NCBI GenBank assembly: GCA_035498715.1
Contig: DATJZV010000014.1
Location: forward strand, 1-31,779
Length of the DNA: 31,779 nucleotides
Direction: 5' to 3'
Source of the DNA: DASPSR01 sp035498715
GTDB lineage: Bacteria; Nitrospirota; UBA9217
Every line of letters begins with the position of its first letter. Within the stretch, counting starts at the first letter, position 1. Below are positions 6,613-15,462 of the stretch, one piece after another. The translations under genes were made by a program, and so were the position numbers. The notes below the pieces were generated by a model that made no database searches, was not told where the DNA came from, and worked only from the letters and a program-made list of their open reading frames with translations.

Positions 6613-7542
6613 ATGGCGCTCAGTTCAAAAGATCTGCTCGGTATAAAAGGCATGGCCTCGGAAGAGATACGACAAATCCTCGATACGGCCGCAACGTTCA
6701 AAGACGTGTCCGAGCGTGATATCAAGAAGGTACCGACGCTCCGCGGGAAGACCGTGATCAACCTGTTCTATGAGGCAAGCACGCGGACGCGGACGTCCTT
6801 TGAACTGGCAGGCAAGAGACTTTCGGCCGATGTGATTAACATCTCTACGTCGACATCCAGCGTGGTCAAAGGCGAGACGCTCCTCGATACAGCCCGAAAC
6901 ATCGAAGCCATGAAATGCGACATTATTATCGTTCGCCATTCCTGCTCGGGCGCCCCAGAGTACTTGTCTACGCGTCTCAAGAGCTCGGTGATAAACGCCG
7001 GGGACGGTTTTCATGAGCATCCGACGCAGGCGTTGCTCGATATGTTCACGATCCGTGAAATGCTCGGCAGGCTTGAAGGGCTGACAGTCGTCATCGTGGG
7101 TGATATCGCGCACAGCCGCGTGGCGCGGTCTAACGTTTACGGTCTCACTGCCATGGGGGCAAAGGTAAGGGTCTGCGGCCCGCCGACGATGCTCCCACCG
7201 GGGATCGATCGTATTGGGGCAGAGGTACACTACGATACGGATGAGGCGGTTGAAGGCGCGGACGTGATCATGATGCTCCGGCTCCAGCTCGAGCGTCAAG
7301 CCGCGGGGCTTTTCCCAGGCGTACGCGAGTATGCGAGGCTGTATGGGCTGAACCAGGTGCGGGTCGCGCGGGCAGCAAAACATGTCATGGTGATGCATCC
7401 TGGCCCTATGAACCGCGGCGTGGAGATCTCATCAGAGGTGGCTGATAGCACGCCGGTAATTCTCGAGCAGGTTACGAACGGGGTGGCGGTCCGGATGGCA
7501 GTGATGTTCCTGTTGTCAGGAGGAAGCAAGACCGAGACGTAA
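6613..7542 (+). CDS. pyrB: Aspartate carbamoyltransferase catalytic chain
   Basis: PyrB joins carbamoyl phosphate and L-aspartate to give N-carbamoyl-aspartate, the committed step of pyrimidine synthesis. The 309-residue protein has the carbamoyl phosphate signature STRTRTSF (residues 56-63), the HPTQALLDMFTI segment, the SRVARSN region in the aspartate domain, and HPGPMNRGVEI near the C-terminus. No pyrI regulatory chain is adjacent, so control is likely at the level of the pyr leader and CPSase. A 69-nt spacer separates it from pyrR and contains an imperfect long-loop inverted repeat (GGTCACGGGG and CCCCATGACC). I see no second PyrR loop or terminator there. The ribosome site is weak (AAAGG). 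Confidence 0.97.
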   Translation: MALSSKDLLGIKGMASEEIRQILDTAATFKDVSERDIKKVPTLRGKTVINLFYEASTRTRTSFELAGKRLSADVINISTSTSSVVKGETLLDTARNIEAMKCDIIIVRHSCSGAPEYLSTRLKSSVINAGDGFHEHPTQALLDMFTIREMLGRLEGLTVVIVGDIAHSRVARSNVYGLTAMGAKVRVCGPPTMLPPGIDRIGAEVHYDTDEAVEGADVIMMLRLQLERQAAGLFPGVREYARLYGLNQVRVARAAKHVMVMHPGPMNRGVEISSEVADSTPVILEQVTNGVAVRMAVMFLLSGGSKTET

Positions 7543-7599
7543 AAGAAGAGGTCCAGGGTCCGGAACGCGTGCCGCTTCCTGATTCTTGGTAATGTTACT

Positions 7600-8862
7600 A
7601 TGAAAATTCTCATCAAAAACGGCCATCTCGCCGATCCCGCGAACAAAGTGGACGAAAAGCTTGACGTTCTCGTATCCAACGGCAAGATCTCCAAGCTCGG
7701 CAAGCCGGGATCTCTCCCTGCGAACGGCTGCAAGGTCATCGACGCTGCGGGCATGTTCGTGGCCCCCGGTCTCATCGACATGCACGTGCATCTTCGTGAG
7801 CCGGGATTCGAGTATAAAGAAACGATCACTACCGGGACCGCGGCGGCAAAGATCGGCGGGTTCACGTCGGTCTGCTGCATGCCGAATACGAACCCCGTGA
7901 ACGACAACCGCTCGGTCACCGAGTTTATTCTTGCCCAAGCCAGAAACGCGTCGACGCAGGTCTTCCCGATCGGCGCGATCACGAAGGCATCCAGAGGCGA
8001 GGAACTGGCAGAGATGGGTGAACTTCACGCTGCAGGATGCGTCGCAATTTCGGACGACGGCCAGCCCGTGATGAACGCCTCCATGATGCGTCGCGCTATG
8101 GAATATTCAAAGATATTCGACATGCTCATTATCTCTCACTGTGAGGACAGCATCCTGTCCGGCAAAGGGGTGATGAACGAGGGCATTGTGTCGACGGAAC
8201 TCGGGCTTCGGGGCATACCCCGTGCGGCAGAGGACGTTATGACGGCCAGGGACATCTCGCTGGCCGAACTTACGGGCGCCAGGCTCCATATCGCCCATGT
8301 GAGCACCGCCGGTTCCGTTCGGATGATCCGCGACGCGAAATCCAGAGGCGTCAAAGTCACGGCTGAGACCTGCCCCCACTACTTTTCTTTGACCGAGGAG
8401 GCTGTGCGGGGGTACAATACCCTGGCGAAGATGAACCCGCCGCTTCGAACAGTTGACGATGTCGCCGCTGTCAAGCAGGGCCTCACGGACGGGACCCTTG
8501 ATGTGATCGCGACGGACCACGCGCCTCACGCCATGGACGAGAAGTCTGGCGAGTTCGACTACGCGCCTTTCGGTATCGTCGGGCTTGAGACAGCTCTCGG
8601 ACTTACGCTCAAGCTGGTGCACGAGGATGTTCTCTCGCTGACCGAGGCAATCCGTAAACTCAGCGTCAATCCCGCGTTGATCCTCAAACTGGACAAAGGA
8701 ACACTCTCGGCAGGCGCGGATGCCGATATAACGATAATTGATTTAAATGAGGACTGGACAGTGGCTGCATCCCAGTTCAAATCGAAATCGAAGAATACAC
8801 CCTTCGATGGATGGAAGCTGAGAGGCAAAGCAGTCCATACGATCGTTGGTGGAAAGATCTAG
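7600..8862 (+). CDS. pyrC: Dihydroorotase (type I, multifunctional-complex type)
   Basis: PyrC of 420 residues cyclises carbamoyl-aspartate to dihydroorotate. It is a metal-dependent amidohydrolase with the zinc motif DMHVHLREPG (H62, H64), SDDG near residues 151-154, H180 in ISHCED, H233 in HIAHVST, and DHAPH containing the catalytic D306. This is the longer class I dihydroorotase, which in some bacteria such as Aquifex forms a complex with aspartate carbamoyltransferase. Adjacency to pyrB, with a 57-nt gap and no terminator, fits that. Both zinc sites look intact, so it is predicted to be active and not a pseudo-dihydroorotase. The start agrees with the family (MKILIKNGHLADP), although the ribosome site is weak. 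Confidence 0.97.
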   Translation: MKILIKNGHLADPANKVDEKLDVLVSNGKISKLGKPGSLPANGCKVIDAAGMFVAPGLIDMHVHLREPGFEYKETITTGTAAAKIGGFTSVCCMPNTNPVNDNRSVTEFILAQARNASTQVFPIGAITKASRGEELAEMGELHAAGCVAISDDGQPVMNASMMRRAMEYSKIFDMLIISHCEDSILSGKGVMNEGIVSTELGLRGIPRAAEDVMTARDISLAELTGARLHIAHVSTAGSVRMIRDAKSRGVKVTAETCPHYFSLTEEAVRGYNTLAKMNPPLRTVDDVAAVKQGLTDGTLDVIATDHAPHAMDEKSGEFDYAPFGIVGLETALGLTLKLVHEDVLSLTEAIRKLSVNPALILKLDKGTLSAGADADITIIDLNEDWTVAASQFKSKSKNTPFDGWKLRGKAVHTIVGGKI

Positions 8863-8886
8863 GATCAAGGCAAAGGAACAAAGGCC

Positions 8887-9768
8887 ATGAGTAAAATATA
8901 TCGTAAACATAAGTACATCGGGACGCTTCTCCTCATTGTTTTGACCTTAGTGCCAGCATGTGCGGCGCCGGTTGGGCAGATCAACCGGAATGTTGCCGCG
9001 CTGGAGAAACTCCCGACACAGTTCAATTTCGTGGTACTCGGTGATAATCGTTCGGGAGATGATGTGTATCGGCACCTGATCGGCAGGGCGATGAATCAGA
9101 AGCCGAGTTTTGTCATCAATACAGGAGACCAGATCGCAACGCCTGGCAACCGCGAGCAGTGGGCCAAATTCTGGGAGTTATCGAAGGTTGTGACAGTGCC
9201 GTACTTTCTGACGGTCGGGAACCATGATGTGCGCCCTGAAGTTATGGGGAGCGAGCACACCTTTAAGGAGCAGGTCGACCTCCCGGGAAATGAGCTCTAT
9301 TATTCCTTTACTGCAGGGAACTGTCTCTTCCTTGTGCTTGACTCCTCTATCGAAGGGGAGGAGAAGAAGATCACCGGAGAGCAGTTCAAATGGCTAGAAG
9401 GCGTGCTGGCGAACTCAAAGGCGACGCACAAGTTCGTTTTCATTCATCACCCGCTTTATACGGATACGGAACAGGGGAGAGGGAAGCATGTAGGGAGCAG
9501 CCTCGACAAGTTCCCGGAAGACAGGGACCGGCTCCAAGCGCTTTTCGTGGCACGGAAGGTCACCATGGTCTTCGCCGGCCATGAACACCTTTATCGTAGA
9601 AAGACCGTTGACGGGATACCCCATGTCATTACCGGAGGTGGAGGGGCGCCGCTGTACGCCAAAGACGAAGAGGGGGGCTTTTACCATTATGTCTTCGTGA
9701 CTGTTGACGGAGACAAGGTTAGCGCAGAAGTGGTGGACATAAACGGCAAAATCCGGGATAAATTTTAA
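8887..9768 (+). CDS. Secreted or lipid-anchored calcineurin-like metallophosphoesterase
   Basis: A 293-residue metallophosphoesterase with the ordered metal motifs GDNRSG (D53), NTGDQ (D81), VGNHDV (N112, H113), FIHHPL (H187/H188) and GHEHLY (H232, H234). The first motif has arginine where many members have DxH, as in the known 'GDxRSG' subgroup. The N-terminus is a signal sequence (hydrophobic 11-24), and VPAC at 22-25 could be a lipobox, although proline at -2 is unusual, so it likely acts outside the cytoplasm. It lies 24 nt after pyrC and 116 nt before carA, inside the pyr operon. Its substrate is unknown. Nucleotide or sugar-phosphate salvage at the cell surface is possible but only a guess from context. 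Confidence 0.88.
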   Translation: MSKIYRKHKYIGTLLLIVLTLVPACAAPVGQINRNVAALEKLPTQFNFVVLGDNRSGDDVYRHLIGRAMNQKPSFVINTGDQIATPGNREQWAKFWELSKVVTVPYFLTVGNHDVRPEVMGSEHTFKEQVDLPGNELYYSFTAGNCLFLVLDSSIEGEEKKITGEQFKWLEGVLANSKATHKFVFIHHPLYTDTEQGRGKHVGSSLDKFPEDRDRLQALFVARKVTMVFAGHEHLYRRKTVDGIPHVITGGGGAPLYAKDEEGGFYHYVFVTVDGDKVSAEVVDINGKIRDKF

Positions 9769-9884
9769 CAGCGGGAACGTAGGAAACACGGTGAAAGATA
9801 GGTTTAGGATTCAAGATTACATGTTCACGTTTTAAAACTCCGCATGCTCAGCGAACTAAACGGCAAAAAAAGGATAGAGAAAGC

Positions 9885-11060
9885 ATGAAAAAAGCGATTC
9901 TTGCATTGGCTGATGGGATGGTCTTCGAAGGACACTCCTTCGGGGCGGAAGGCGAGACTTCGGGTGAGGTCGTATTCAATACGAGCATGACCGGGTACCA
10001 GGAGATCCTGACGGACCCCTCTTACAAAGGCCAGATTGTGACGATGACCTACACCCAGATCGGGAGTTACGGTGTGAACGACGAAGACGTCGAGTCAGGC
10101 AGACCCTATGTCGAAGGCTTCATCGTCAAGGAATACATCGATTTCCCGAGCAACTGGAGGACGAAGAAATCCCTGCATCAGTATCTGAATGAGAGCGGTA
10201 TCGTGGGGATCCAGGGAATCGATACAAGGGCACTGACCCGTCATTTGCGCGATTTCGGGGCGCAGCCGGGCATTATCTCAACGCGGGACATGAATCCCGA
10301 GAGCCTGGTAACCAAGGCAACGATTCTTCCAAAAATGAGCGGCCTTGATCTAGTCAAGGAGGTCACCTGCAAAACACCGTATGCCTGGGATGAGAGCGAC
10401 TGGAACCTGGAAAGGGGGTACGCTCGGAAGGTATCGACTCAGTATAAAGTTGTTGCGTACGATTACGGCATCAAAAGGAATATTCTTCGCCTGCTTACGA
10501 ACGCGGGATGTGATGTCACGGTTGTTCCGGCAACGATGCCGGCCGAAGAGGTGCTCGGCATGAACCCTGACGGCGTGTTCCTTTCGAACGGTCCCGGCGA
10601 TCCGGAGCCGGTGACCTACGCGATCGAGAACATCAGAAAGCTCTTGGGCAAGAAGCCGATCTTCGGCATCTGCCTCGGACAGCAGCTTTTGGGACTCGCT
10701 CTCGGAGGAAAGACGTACAAGCTCAAGTTCGGTCATCATGGCGCAAACCAGCCGATCATGGATTTGACCACGCACAGGGTCGAGATCGCGGCGGAAAATC
10801 ATGGCTTTGCCGTGAACATGGAGACCGTGAAGGACAAAGTTGTGTTGACGCACATGAACCTGAACGACAATACCTGCGAGGGAATTCAGCACAAGACATT
10901 GCCTGCTTTTTCTGTCCAGTACCATCCCGAGGCGTCTCCCGGGCCACATGACAGCAGGTACCTCTTCAAGCGATTCGTGGAGATGATGGAGAAGCATAAA
11001 GCAAAGAGACAAGACAAAAGTACCATGAAAGCACCACGACGCGAAGTCGAGTACCAATGA
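9885..11060 (+). CDS. carA: Carbamoyl-phosphate synthase small (glutaminase) chain
   Basis: CarA hydrolyses glutamine and feeds ammonia through a tunnel to CarB. The 391-residue protein has the N-terminal small-subunit domain (LADGMVFEGHSFG, NTSMTGYQEILTDPSY) and a class I glutamine amidotransferase domain with nucleophile C263 in GICLGQQLLG and catalytic H347/E349 in HPEASPGPHDS. The last 20 or so residues (after MEKHKAK) are a basic tail not usual for CarA, and their DNA resembles a dispersed repeat, so the native end may have been extended. Unlike in many genomes, carA and carB are not adjacent here. A radical SAM gene lies between them. Confidence 0.97.
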   Translation: MKKAILALADGMVFEGHSFGAEGETSGEVVFNTSMTGYQEILTDPSYKGQIVTMTYTQIGSYGVNDEDVESGRPYVEGFIVKEYIDFPSNWRTKKSLHQYLNESGIVGIQGIDTRALTRHLRDFGAQPGIISTRDMNPESLVTKATILPKMSGLDLVKEVTCKTPYAWDESDWNLERGYARKVSTQYKVVAYDYGIKRNILRLLTNAGCDVTVVPATMPAEEVLGMNPDGVFLSNGPGDPEPVTYAIENIRKLLGKKPIFGICLGQQLLGLALGGKTYKLKFGHHGANQPIMDLTTHRVEIAAENHGFAVNMETVKDKVVLTHMNLNDNTCEGIQHKTLPAFSVQYHPEASPGPHDSRYLFKRFVEMMEKHKAKRQDKSTMKAPRREVEYQ

Positions 11061-11101
11061 ACTGTCTCTCAAGCGTCTTTGTGTCTTAGGGACTGAGCGG
11101 T
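11009..11101. repeat. Possible dispersed repeat over the carA 3' end
   Basis: GACAAAAGTACCATGAAAGC and ACCACGACGCGAAG on one side, and AAGCGTCTTTGTGTCTTAGG on the other, look like degenerate arms of the 'acaccaagacacgaag ... ctttgtgtcttggtg' intergenic repeats seen in many environmental genomes (from memory). The left arm is translated as the carA tail. Similarity is by eye and weak. Confidence 0.3.
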
Positions 11102-11105
11102 TTGC

Positions 11106-12011
11106 ATGATTTCAGCGATTTCAGAAACAGAGTTACAAAAACGGGTCGAGGCGGCTTATAAGCTGATGGAGTCTTGCCGTGTCTGCCCCCGCGAATGCGG
11201 GGTGAACCGATTAAAGAATGACAAAATTGGTTTCTGCAGATCAGGATTAAATCCCGTCATCTCGAGCGTCAGCCCACATTACGGTGAAGAACCTGCGCTC
11301 TCGGGTACCAAAGGCTCGGGCACGATCTTTCTGACCAACTGCAATCTGCGTTGCGCATACTGCCAGAACTATCCCATCAGCCAGTTGGGCAACGGCACGG
11401 AACGAACGCCGGGAGAGCTGGCATGTCAGATGATCTGGCTGCAGGAACAGGGGTGCCACAACCTGAACCTGGTGACGCCAACGCACTTCATGCCGCAGAT
11501 ACTGAAGGCCTTCAGCATTGCGCGCGAGCGGGGATTCATCCTCCCGATCGTGTACAACACTAATGGGTATGAGTCACTGGAAGCGCTTCGTCTGCTCGAC
11601 GGAATCGTCGATATCTATCTACCGGACATGCGGTATTCGGTTGATGCCGTAGCCCGCACATACTCGGTCGCACCGCACTATCCGGAGATTAACCGAGCGG
11701 CGGTCAAGGAAATGTTCCGGCAGGTCGGTAACGTGGTGTTCGATGAGGAGGGGATCGCGATGCGGGGGCTGATCATACGCCATCTGGTCCTTCCCAACGG
11801 ACTCTCCGGCACCGAGGAAATCATGAAGTTCCTCGCGAACGATGTCTCAAAGAACGTGTACGTCAGCCTCATGGCACAGTACTTCCCGGCGTACAAGGCG
11901 CATGAGATCAAGGAGCTGTCGCGCAGGATTACGTCAGATGAGTATGAAGAGGCCTATCAGATCATGCAGAAGTACGGACTCGAAAACGGATGGATACAAA
12001 ACATTGACTAA
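11106..12011 (+). CDS. Radical SAM protein, COG1313 (PflX-like)
   Basis: A 301-residue radical SAM enzyme with the SAM-cluster motif CNLRCAYC (C79, C83, C86). An N-terminal four-cysteine cluster (C24, C27, C31 and C44 in CRVCPRECG ... GFC) is typical of COG1313 proteins related to pyruvate formate-lyase activases. The core TIM-barrel segments VYNTNGYES and DIYLPDMRYS also fit that group. The family is widespread in anaerobes but has no settled substrate; PflX is a historical name. It lies 45 nt after carA and 124 nt before carB on the same strand, so it is probably co-transcribed with the pyr genes. That placement gives no direct hint at a chemical role, and no PFL-type partner is visible. 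Start ATG 11106 has only a weak ribosome site. Confidence 0.9.
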   Translation: MISAISETELQKRVEAAYKLMESCRVCPRECGVNRLKNDKIGFCRSGLNPVISSVSPHYGEEPALSGTKGSGTIFLTNCNLRCAYCQNYPISQLGNGTERTPGELACQMIWLQEQGCHNLNLVTPTHFMPQILKAFSIARERGFILPIVYNTNGYESLEALRLLDGIVDIYLPDMRYSVDAVARTYSVAPHYPEINRAAVKEMFRQVGNVVFDEEGIAMRGLIIRHLVLPNGLSGTEEIMKFLANDVSKNVYVSLMAQYFPAYKAHEIKELSRRITSDEYEEAYQIMQKYGLENGWIQNID

Positions 12012-12135
12012 GGCAAAATGGGGAAGAGAAAGAAAGGGAAATAAGGAATGATAGCATCTTTGTTCTCCGTCATCCATTTCCCCCCTTTCTCCAGGACGTT
12101 TATCAGATTATCGGGACTGTGAGGTAGAGGATTAC

Positions 12136-15100
12136 ATGCCGAAGCGGACAGACATTAAAAAGATTCTAATTATCGGATCAGGGCCGATCGTGATCGGTCA
12201 GGCCTGCGAGTTCGACTATTCGGGAGTGCAGGCGTGCAAGGCGCTCCGGGAAGAGGGGTACGAGATTGTGCTCATAAACTCGAACCCTGCCACGATTATG
12301 ACCGATCCGGAGATGGCGCACCGTACGTACATCGAGCCGATCACAACAACAGTGGTGGAGAAGATTATCGAGCGGGAGCGGCCCGACGCCCTGCTCCCTA
12401 CTATGGGAGGCCAGACCTCGCTCAACACGGCTGTGGCCCTCGCTGAGTCCGGTGCGCTTGGAAAATATAATGTCGAGCTTATCGGCGCCAAACTTCCGGC
12501 GATCAAGAAGGCGGAAGATCGCGAGTTGTTCAAGGAGGCGATGGAGAACATCGGTCTTTCAGTACCCAAGAGCGGGTTTGCGACAAGCAAGGAGCAGGCA
12601 TATGAGTTGCTCGAAACGGTCGGTTTCCCCGTTATTCTGCGTCCCGCATTTACCCTCGGGGGCACCGGCGGCGGTATCGCCTATAATAAGGAAGAATTCT
12701 CAGACCTGATCACGCGCGGCCTCGAGGCAAGCCCGGTGCACCAGGTGCTGGTTGAAGAATCTGTCGTGGGATGGAAAGAGTTCGAGCTCGAAGTGATGCG
12801 CGATACCAAGGACAACGTCGTGATCGTCTGCTCCATCGAGAACCTTGATCCCATGGGCATACACACCGGTGACAGCATCACCGTGGCGCCGGCACAGACA
12901 CTAACGGACAAGGAATATCAGATCATGCGGGACGCCTCGCTCCGGATCATCCGCGAGATCGGCGTGGACACGGGGGGGTCGAACATCCAGTTTGCGGTGA
13001 ACCCCGTGGACGGCAAGATGGTCGTGATCGAGATGAACCCTCGCGTGTCCCGCAGCTCGGCGCTCGCATCCAAGGCCACGGGCTTTGCCATCGCAAAGAT
13101 CGCCGCCAAGCTCGCCGTCGGTTACACCCTTGACGAGATCACGAACGATATCACCAGGGCCACACCCGCGTCCTTCGAGCCGACCATCGATTATGTGGTC
13201 GTGAAGTACCCGCGCTTCGCGTTTGAGAAGTTCCCGCAGGCCGATGCCACCTTGACCACGCAGATGAAATCAGTTGGCGAGGCCATGTCGATAGGCAGGA
13301 CCTTCAAGGAAGCGCTTCAGAAGTCGCTCCGCTCGCTCGAGATAGACCGCTACGGGTTCGAATCACGTCGCGACCGGGATGCGGACCCTGAGCACGGCAT
13401 CGCGGACATCCGCCAGAAGATCAGTGTCCCTAATTGGGAGCGGCTCTGGTATATCGCGGACGGTTTCCGCATAGGAATGAGTGTGAATGAGGTGTTCAGC
13501 CTCTCGAAGATCGACCCTTGGTTCCTCAACCAGATCAAACAGATTATTGACCGGGAAAAGGAGATCAGGGAACAGGGTCCCCGCGTCATGTTCGACAAGA
13601 CAAGCACTCTGGACCATCCTCTCAGACTGGCAAAAGAGTATGGCTTCTCAGACCGCAGGCTCGCCAAACTGCTTACGACCACCGAAGACGCGGTGAGGAA
13701 GATGCGCATGGAACTGGGCATCACGCCGGTGTTCAAGACCGTGGACACGTGTGCAGCGGAATTCGAGGCGCATACACCGTACCTTTACTCTACCTATGAA
13801 AAACCTTTTTACAAGATGGAGAGTCCCGAGGCTAGGGCGTCTAAGAATTCAACTGCAAACACCTCTACTCCGCAATTCCTCCTCACTTCGGAGTGCGAGG
13901 CGAAACCCACAGACCAGAAAAAGGTAGTGATCCTGGGTGGCGGGCCGAACAGGATCGGCCAGGGCATCGAGTTCGATTACTGCTGCGTACACGCGGCCTT
14001 CGCTCTCAAAGGAGACGGGTACGAGACCATCATGGTGAACTGCAACCCTGAGACCGTGAGCACGGACTATGATACGTCGGATCGTCTGTACTTTGAACCC
14101 TTGACACTCGAAGATGTTTTACATATTATACATCGGGAGAAGCCCATCGGCGTGATCGTGCAGTTCGGGGGACAGACGCCGCTCAAGCTAGCGGTGCCGC
14201 TCGAACAGTCAGGTGTGCGTATCCTCGGTACGTCGCCCGACAGCATTGACCGGGCCGAAGACCGGAAGCGATTCAAGGAACTCCTGGAGAGGCTCGGAAT
14301 GCTACAGGCCGAAAGCGGGACTGCCATTTCCTGCGACGAAGCCGTGGATGCCGCAAACCGCATCGGATATCCCGTCATGGTGCGTCCGTCCTATGTGCTC
14401 GGCGGTCGGGCCATGGAGATCGTGTACGACGAGGAGAGCGTCAGGAACTACATGTCCCGTGCCGTCAAAGCCTCTCCTGAACGTCCGGTGCTCGTTGACA
14501 AGTATCTCGAGGATGCCGTTGAAATCGATGTGGATGCGATATCGGACGGGAAGATGGTAGTTGTCGCGGGAATCATGGAGCACATCGAAGAGGCCGGGGT
14601 ACACTCCGGTGATTCAGCGTGCTCACTGCCCCCTTTTTCGCTTCCGCAGAACATCATTCGCGAGATTGACCGTCAGACACGGGCGCTCGCACTTGAGCTC
14701 GGCGTGGTAGGGCTCATGAACATACAGTTTGCGGTTAAAGAAGGACGGATCTACGTGCTCGAAGTGAACCCCCGTGCCTCGAGGACCGTACCGTTCGTGA
14801 GCAAGGCCATCGGTGTGCCGCTTGCCAAGCTCGCAGCGCGGGTGATGGCAGGCAAGACACTCGCTGAACTCGGCTTCACGAAAGAGGTGAAGATCAAGCA
14901 CATCGCGGTCAAGGAAGCCGTGTTCCCCTTTGCCAAGTTCCCTGGCGTAGACACGCTCCTCGGGCCGGAGATGAAGTCCACGGGCGAAGTGATGGGAATA
15001 GACATGGACTTCGGCATGTCCTTCGCCAAGTCGCAGATGGCGGCGGGCAATCCCATGCCCGTTTCAGGACGCGTGTTCCTGAGCGTTAAAGACAAGGACA

Positions 15101-15462
15101 AACCGGGGCTGCTTGAGGTGGCGCAGGGGCTGGAAAAGGAGGGCTTCTTAATCGTGGCAACGAGAGGCACCGCGGATTATCTCAGGAAACGGGGGATCAC
15201 GGTCGAGACCGTGAACAAGGTGACCGAAGGCCGGCCACATATCGTGGACCAGATCAAGGACATGCAGGTTGATTTCGTCATCAACACGGTCTACGGCGCC
15301 GAGGCGCAGAAGGACTCCTATTCCATCCGGCGTACCACGCTAATGAAGGGCATTCCCTATTTCACGACGATCTCGGCAGCAAAGGCCGCGGTGCGTGGTA
15401 TTGCGGCGATCAAGAGGAATCATTTACAGGTAAAATCCATTCAGGAGTATCATTCATCATGA
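12136..15462 (+). CDS. carB: Carbamoyl-phosphate synthase large chain
   Basis: CarB makes carbamoyl phosphate from bicarbonate, ammonia and two ATP for both pyrimidine and arginine synthesis. At 1108 residues it is about 35 longer than usual. It has two homologous ATP-grasp halves, beginning KKILIIGSGPIVIGQACEFD and KKVVILGGGPNRIGQGIEFD, an oligomerisation region between them, and a C-terminal MGS-type allosteric domain from about residue 970. The extra length is a 30-codon segment (13801-13890) inserted between STYE and ECEAKP, just before the second half. The insert is Ser/Thr/Ala rich and probably a flexible surface linker. GAGG precedes the ATG. Its stop overlaps the greA start as ATGA. 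Confidence 0.97.
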   Translation: MPKRTDIKKILIIGSGPIVIGQACEFDYSGVQACKALREEGYEIVLINSNPATIMTDPEMAHRTYIEPITTTVVEKIIERERPDALLPTMGGQTSLNTAVALAESGALGKYNVELIGAKLPAIKKAEDRELFKEAMENIGLSVPKSGFATSKEQAYELLETVGFPVILRPAFTLGGTGGGIAYNKEEFSDLITRGLEASPVHQVLVEESVVGWKEFELEVMRDTKDNVVIVCSIENLDPMGIHTGDSITVAPAQTLTDKEYQIMRDASLRIIREIGVDTGGSNIQFAVNPVDGKMVVIEMNPRVSRSSALASKATGFAIAKIAAKLAVGYTLDEITNDITRATPASFEPTIDYVVVKYPRFAFEKFPQADATLTTQMKSVGEAMSIGRTFKEALQKSLRSLEIDRYGFESRRDRDADPEHGIADIRQKISVPNWERLWYIADGFRIGMSVNEVFSLSKIDPWFLNQIKQIIDREKEIREQGPRVMFDKTSTLDHPLRLAKEYGFSDRRLAKLLTTTEDAVRKMRMELGITPVFKTVDTCAAEFEAHTPYLYSTYEKPFYKMESPEARASKNSTANTSTPQFLLTSECEAKPTDQKKVVILGGGPNRIGQGIEFDYCCVHAAFALKGDGYETIMVNCNPETVSTDYDTSDRLYFEPLTLEDVLHIIHREKPIGVIVQFGGQTPLKLAVPLEQSGVRILGTSPDSIDRAEDRKRFKELLERLGMLQAESGTAISCDEAVDAANRIGYPVMVRPSYVLGGRAMEIVYDEESVRNYMSRAVKASPERPVLVDKYLEDAVEIDVDAISDGKMVVVAGIMEHIEEAGVHSGDSACSLPPFSLPQNIIREIDRQTRALALELGVVGLMNIQFAVKEGRIYVLEVNPRASRTVPFVSKAIGVPLAKLAARVMAGKTLAELGFTKEVKIKHIAVKEAVFPFAKFPGVDTLLGPEMKSTGEVMGIDMDFGMSFAKSQMAAGNPMPVSGRVFLSVKDKDKPGLLEVAQGLEKEGFLIVATRGTADYLRKRGITVETVNKVTEGRPHIVDQIKDMQVDFVINTVYGAEAQKDSYSIRRTTLMKGIPYFTTISAAKAAVRGIAAIKRNHLQVKSIQEYHSS

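Noticed and set aside
6625..7398. 257-codon antisense ORF opposite pyrB
   Set aside because: It is a codon-usage shadow of pyrB with no recognisable domain or ribosome site. The same applies to the long antisense ORFs under carA, carB, pyrD and the fusion gene.
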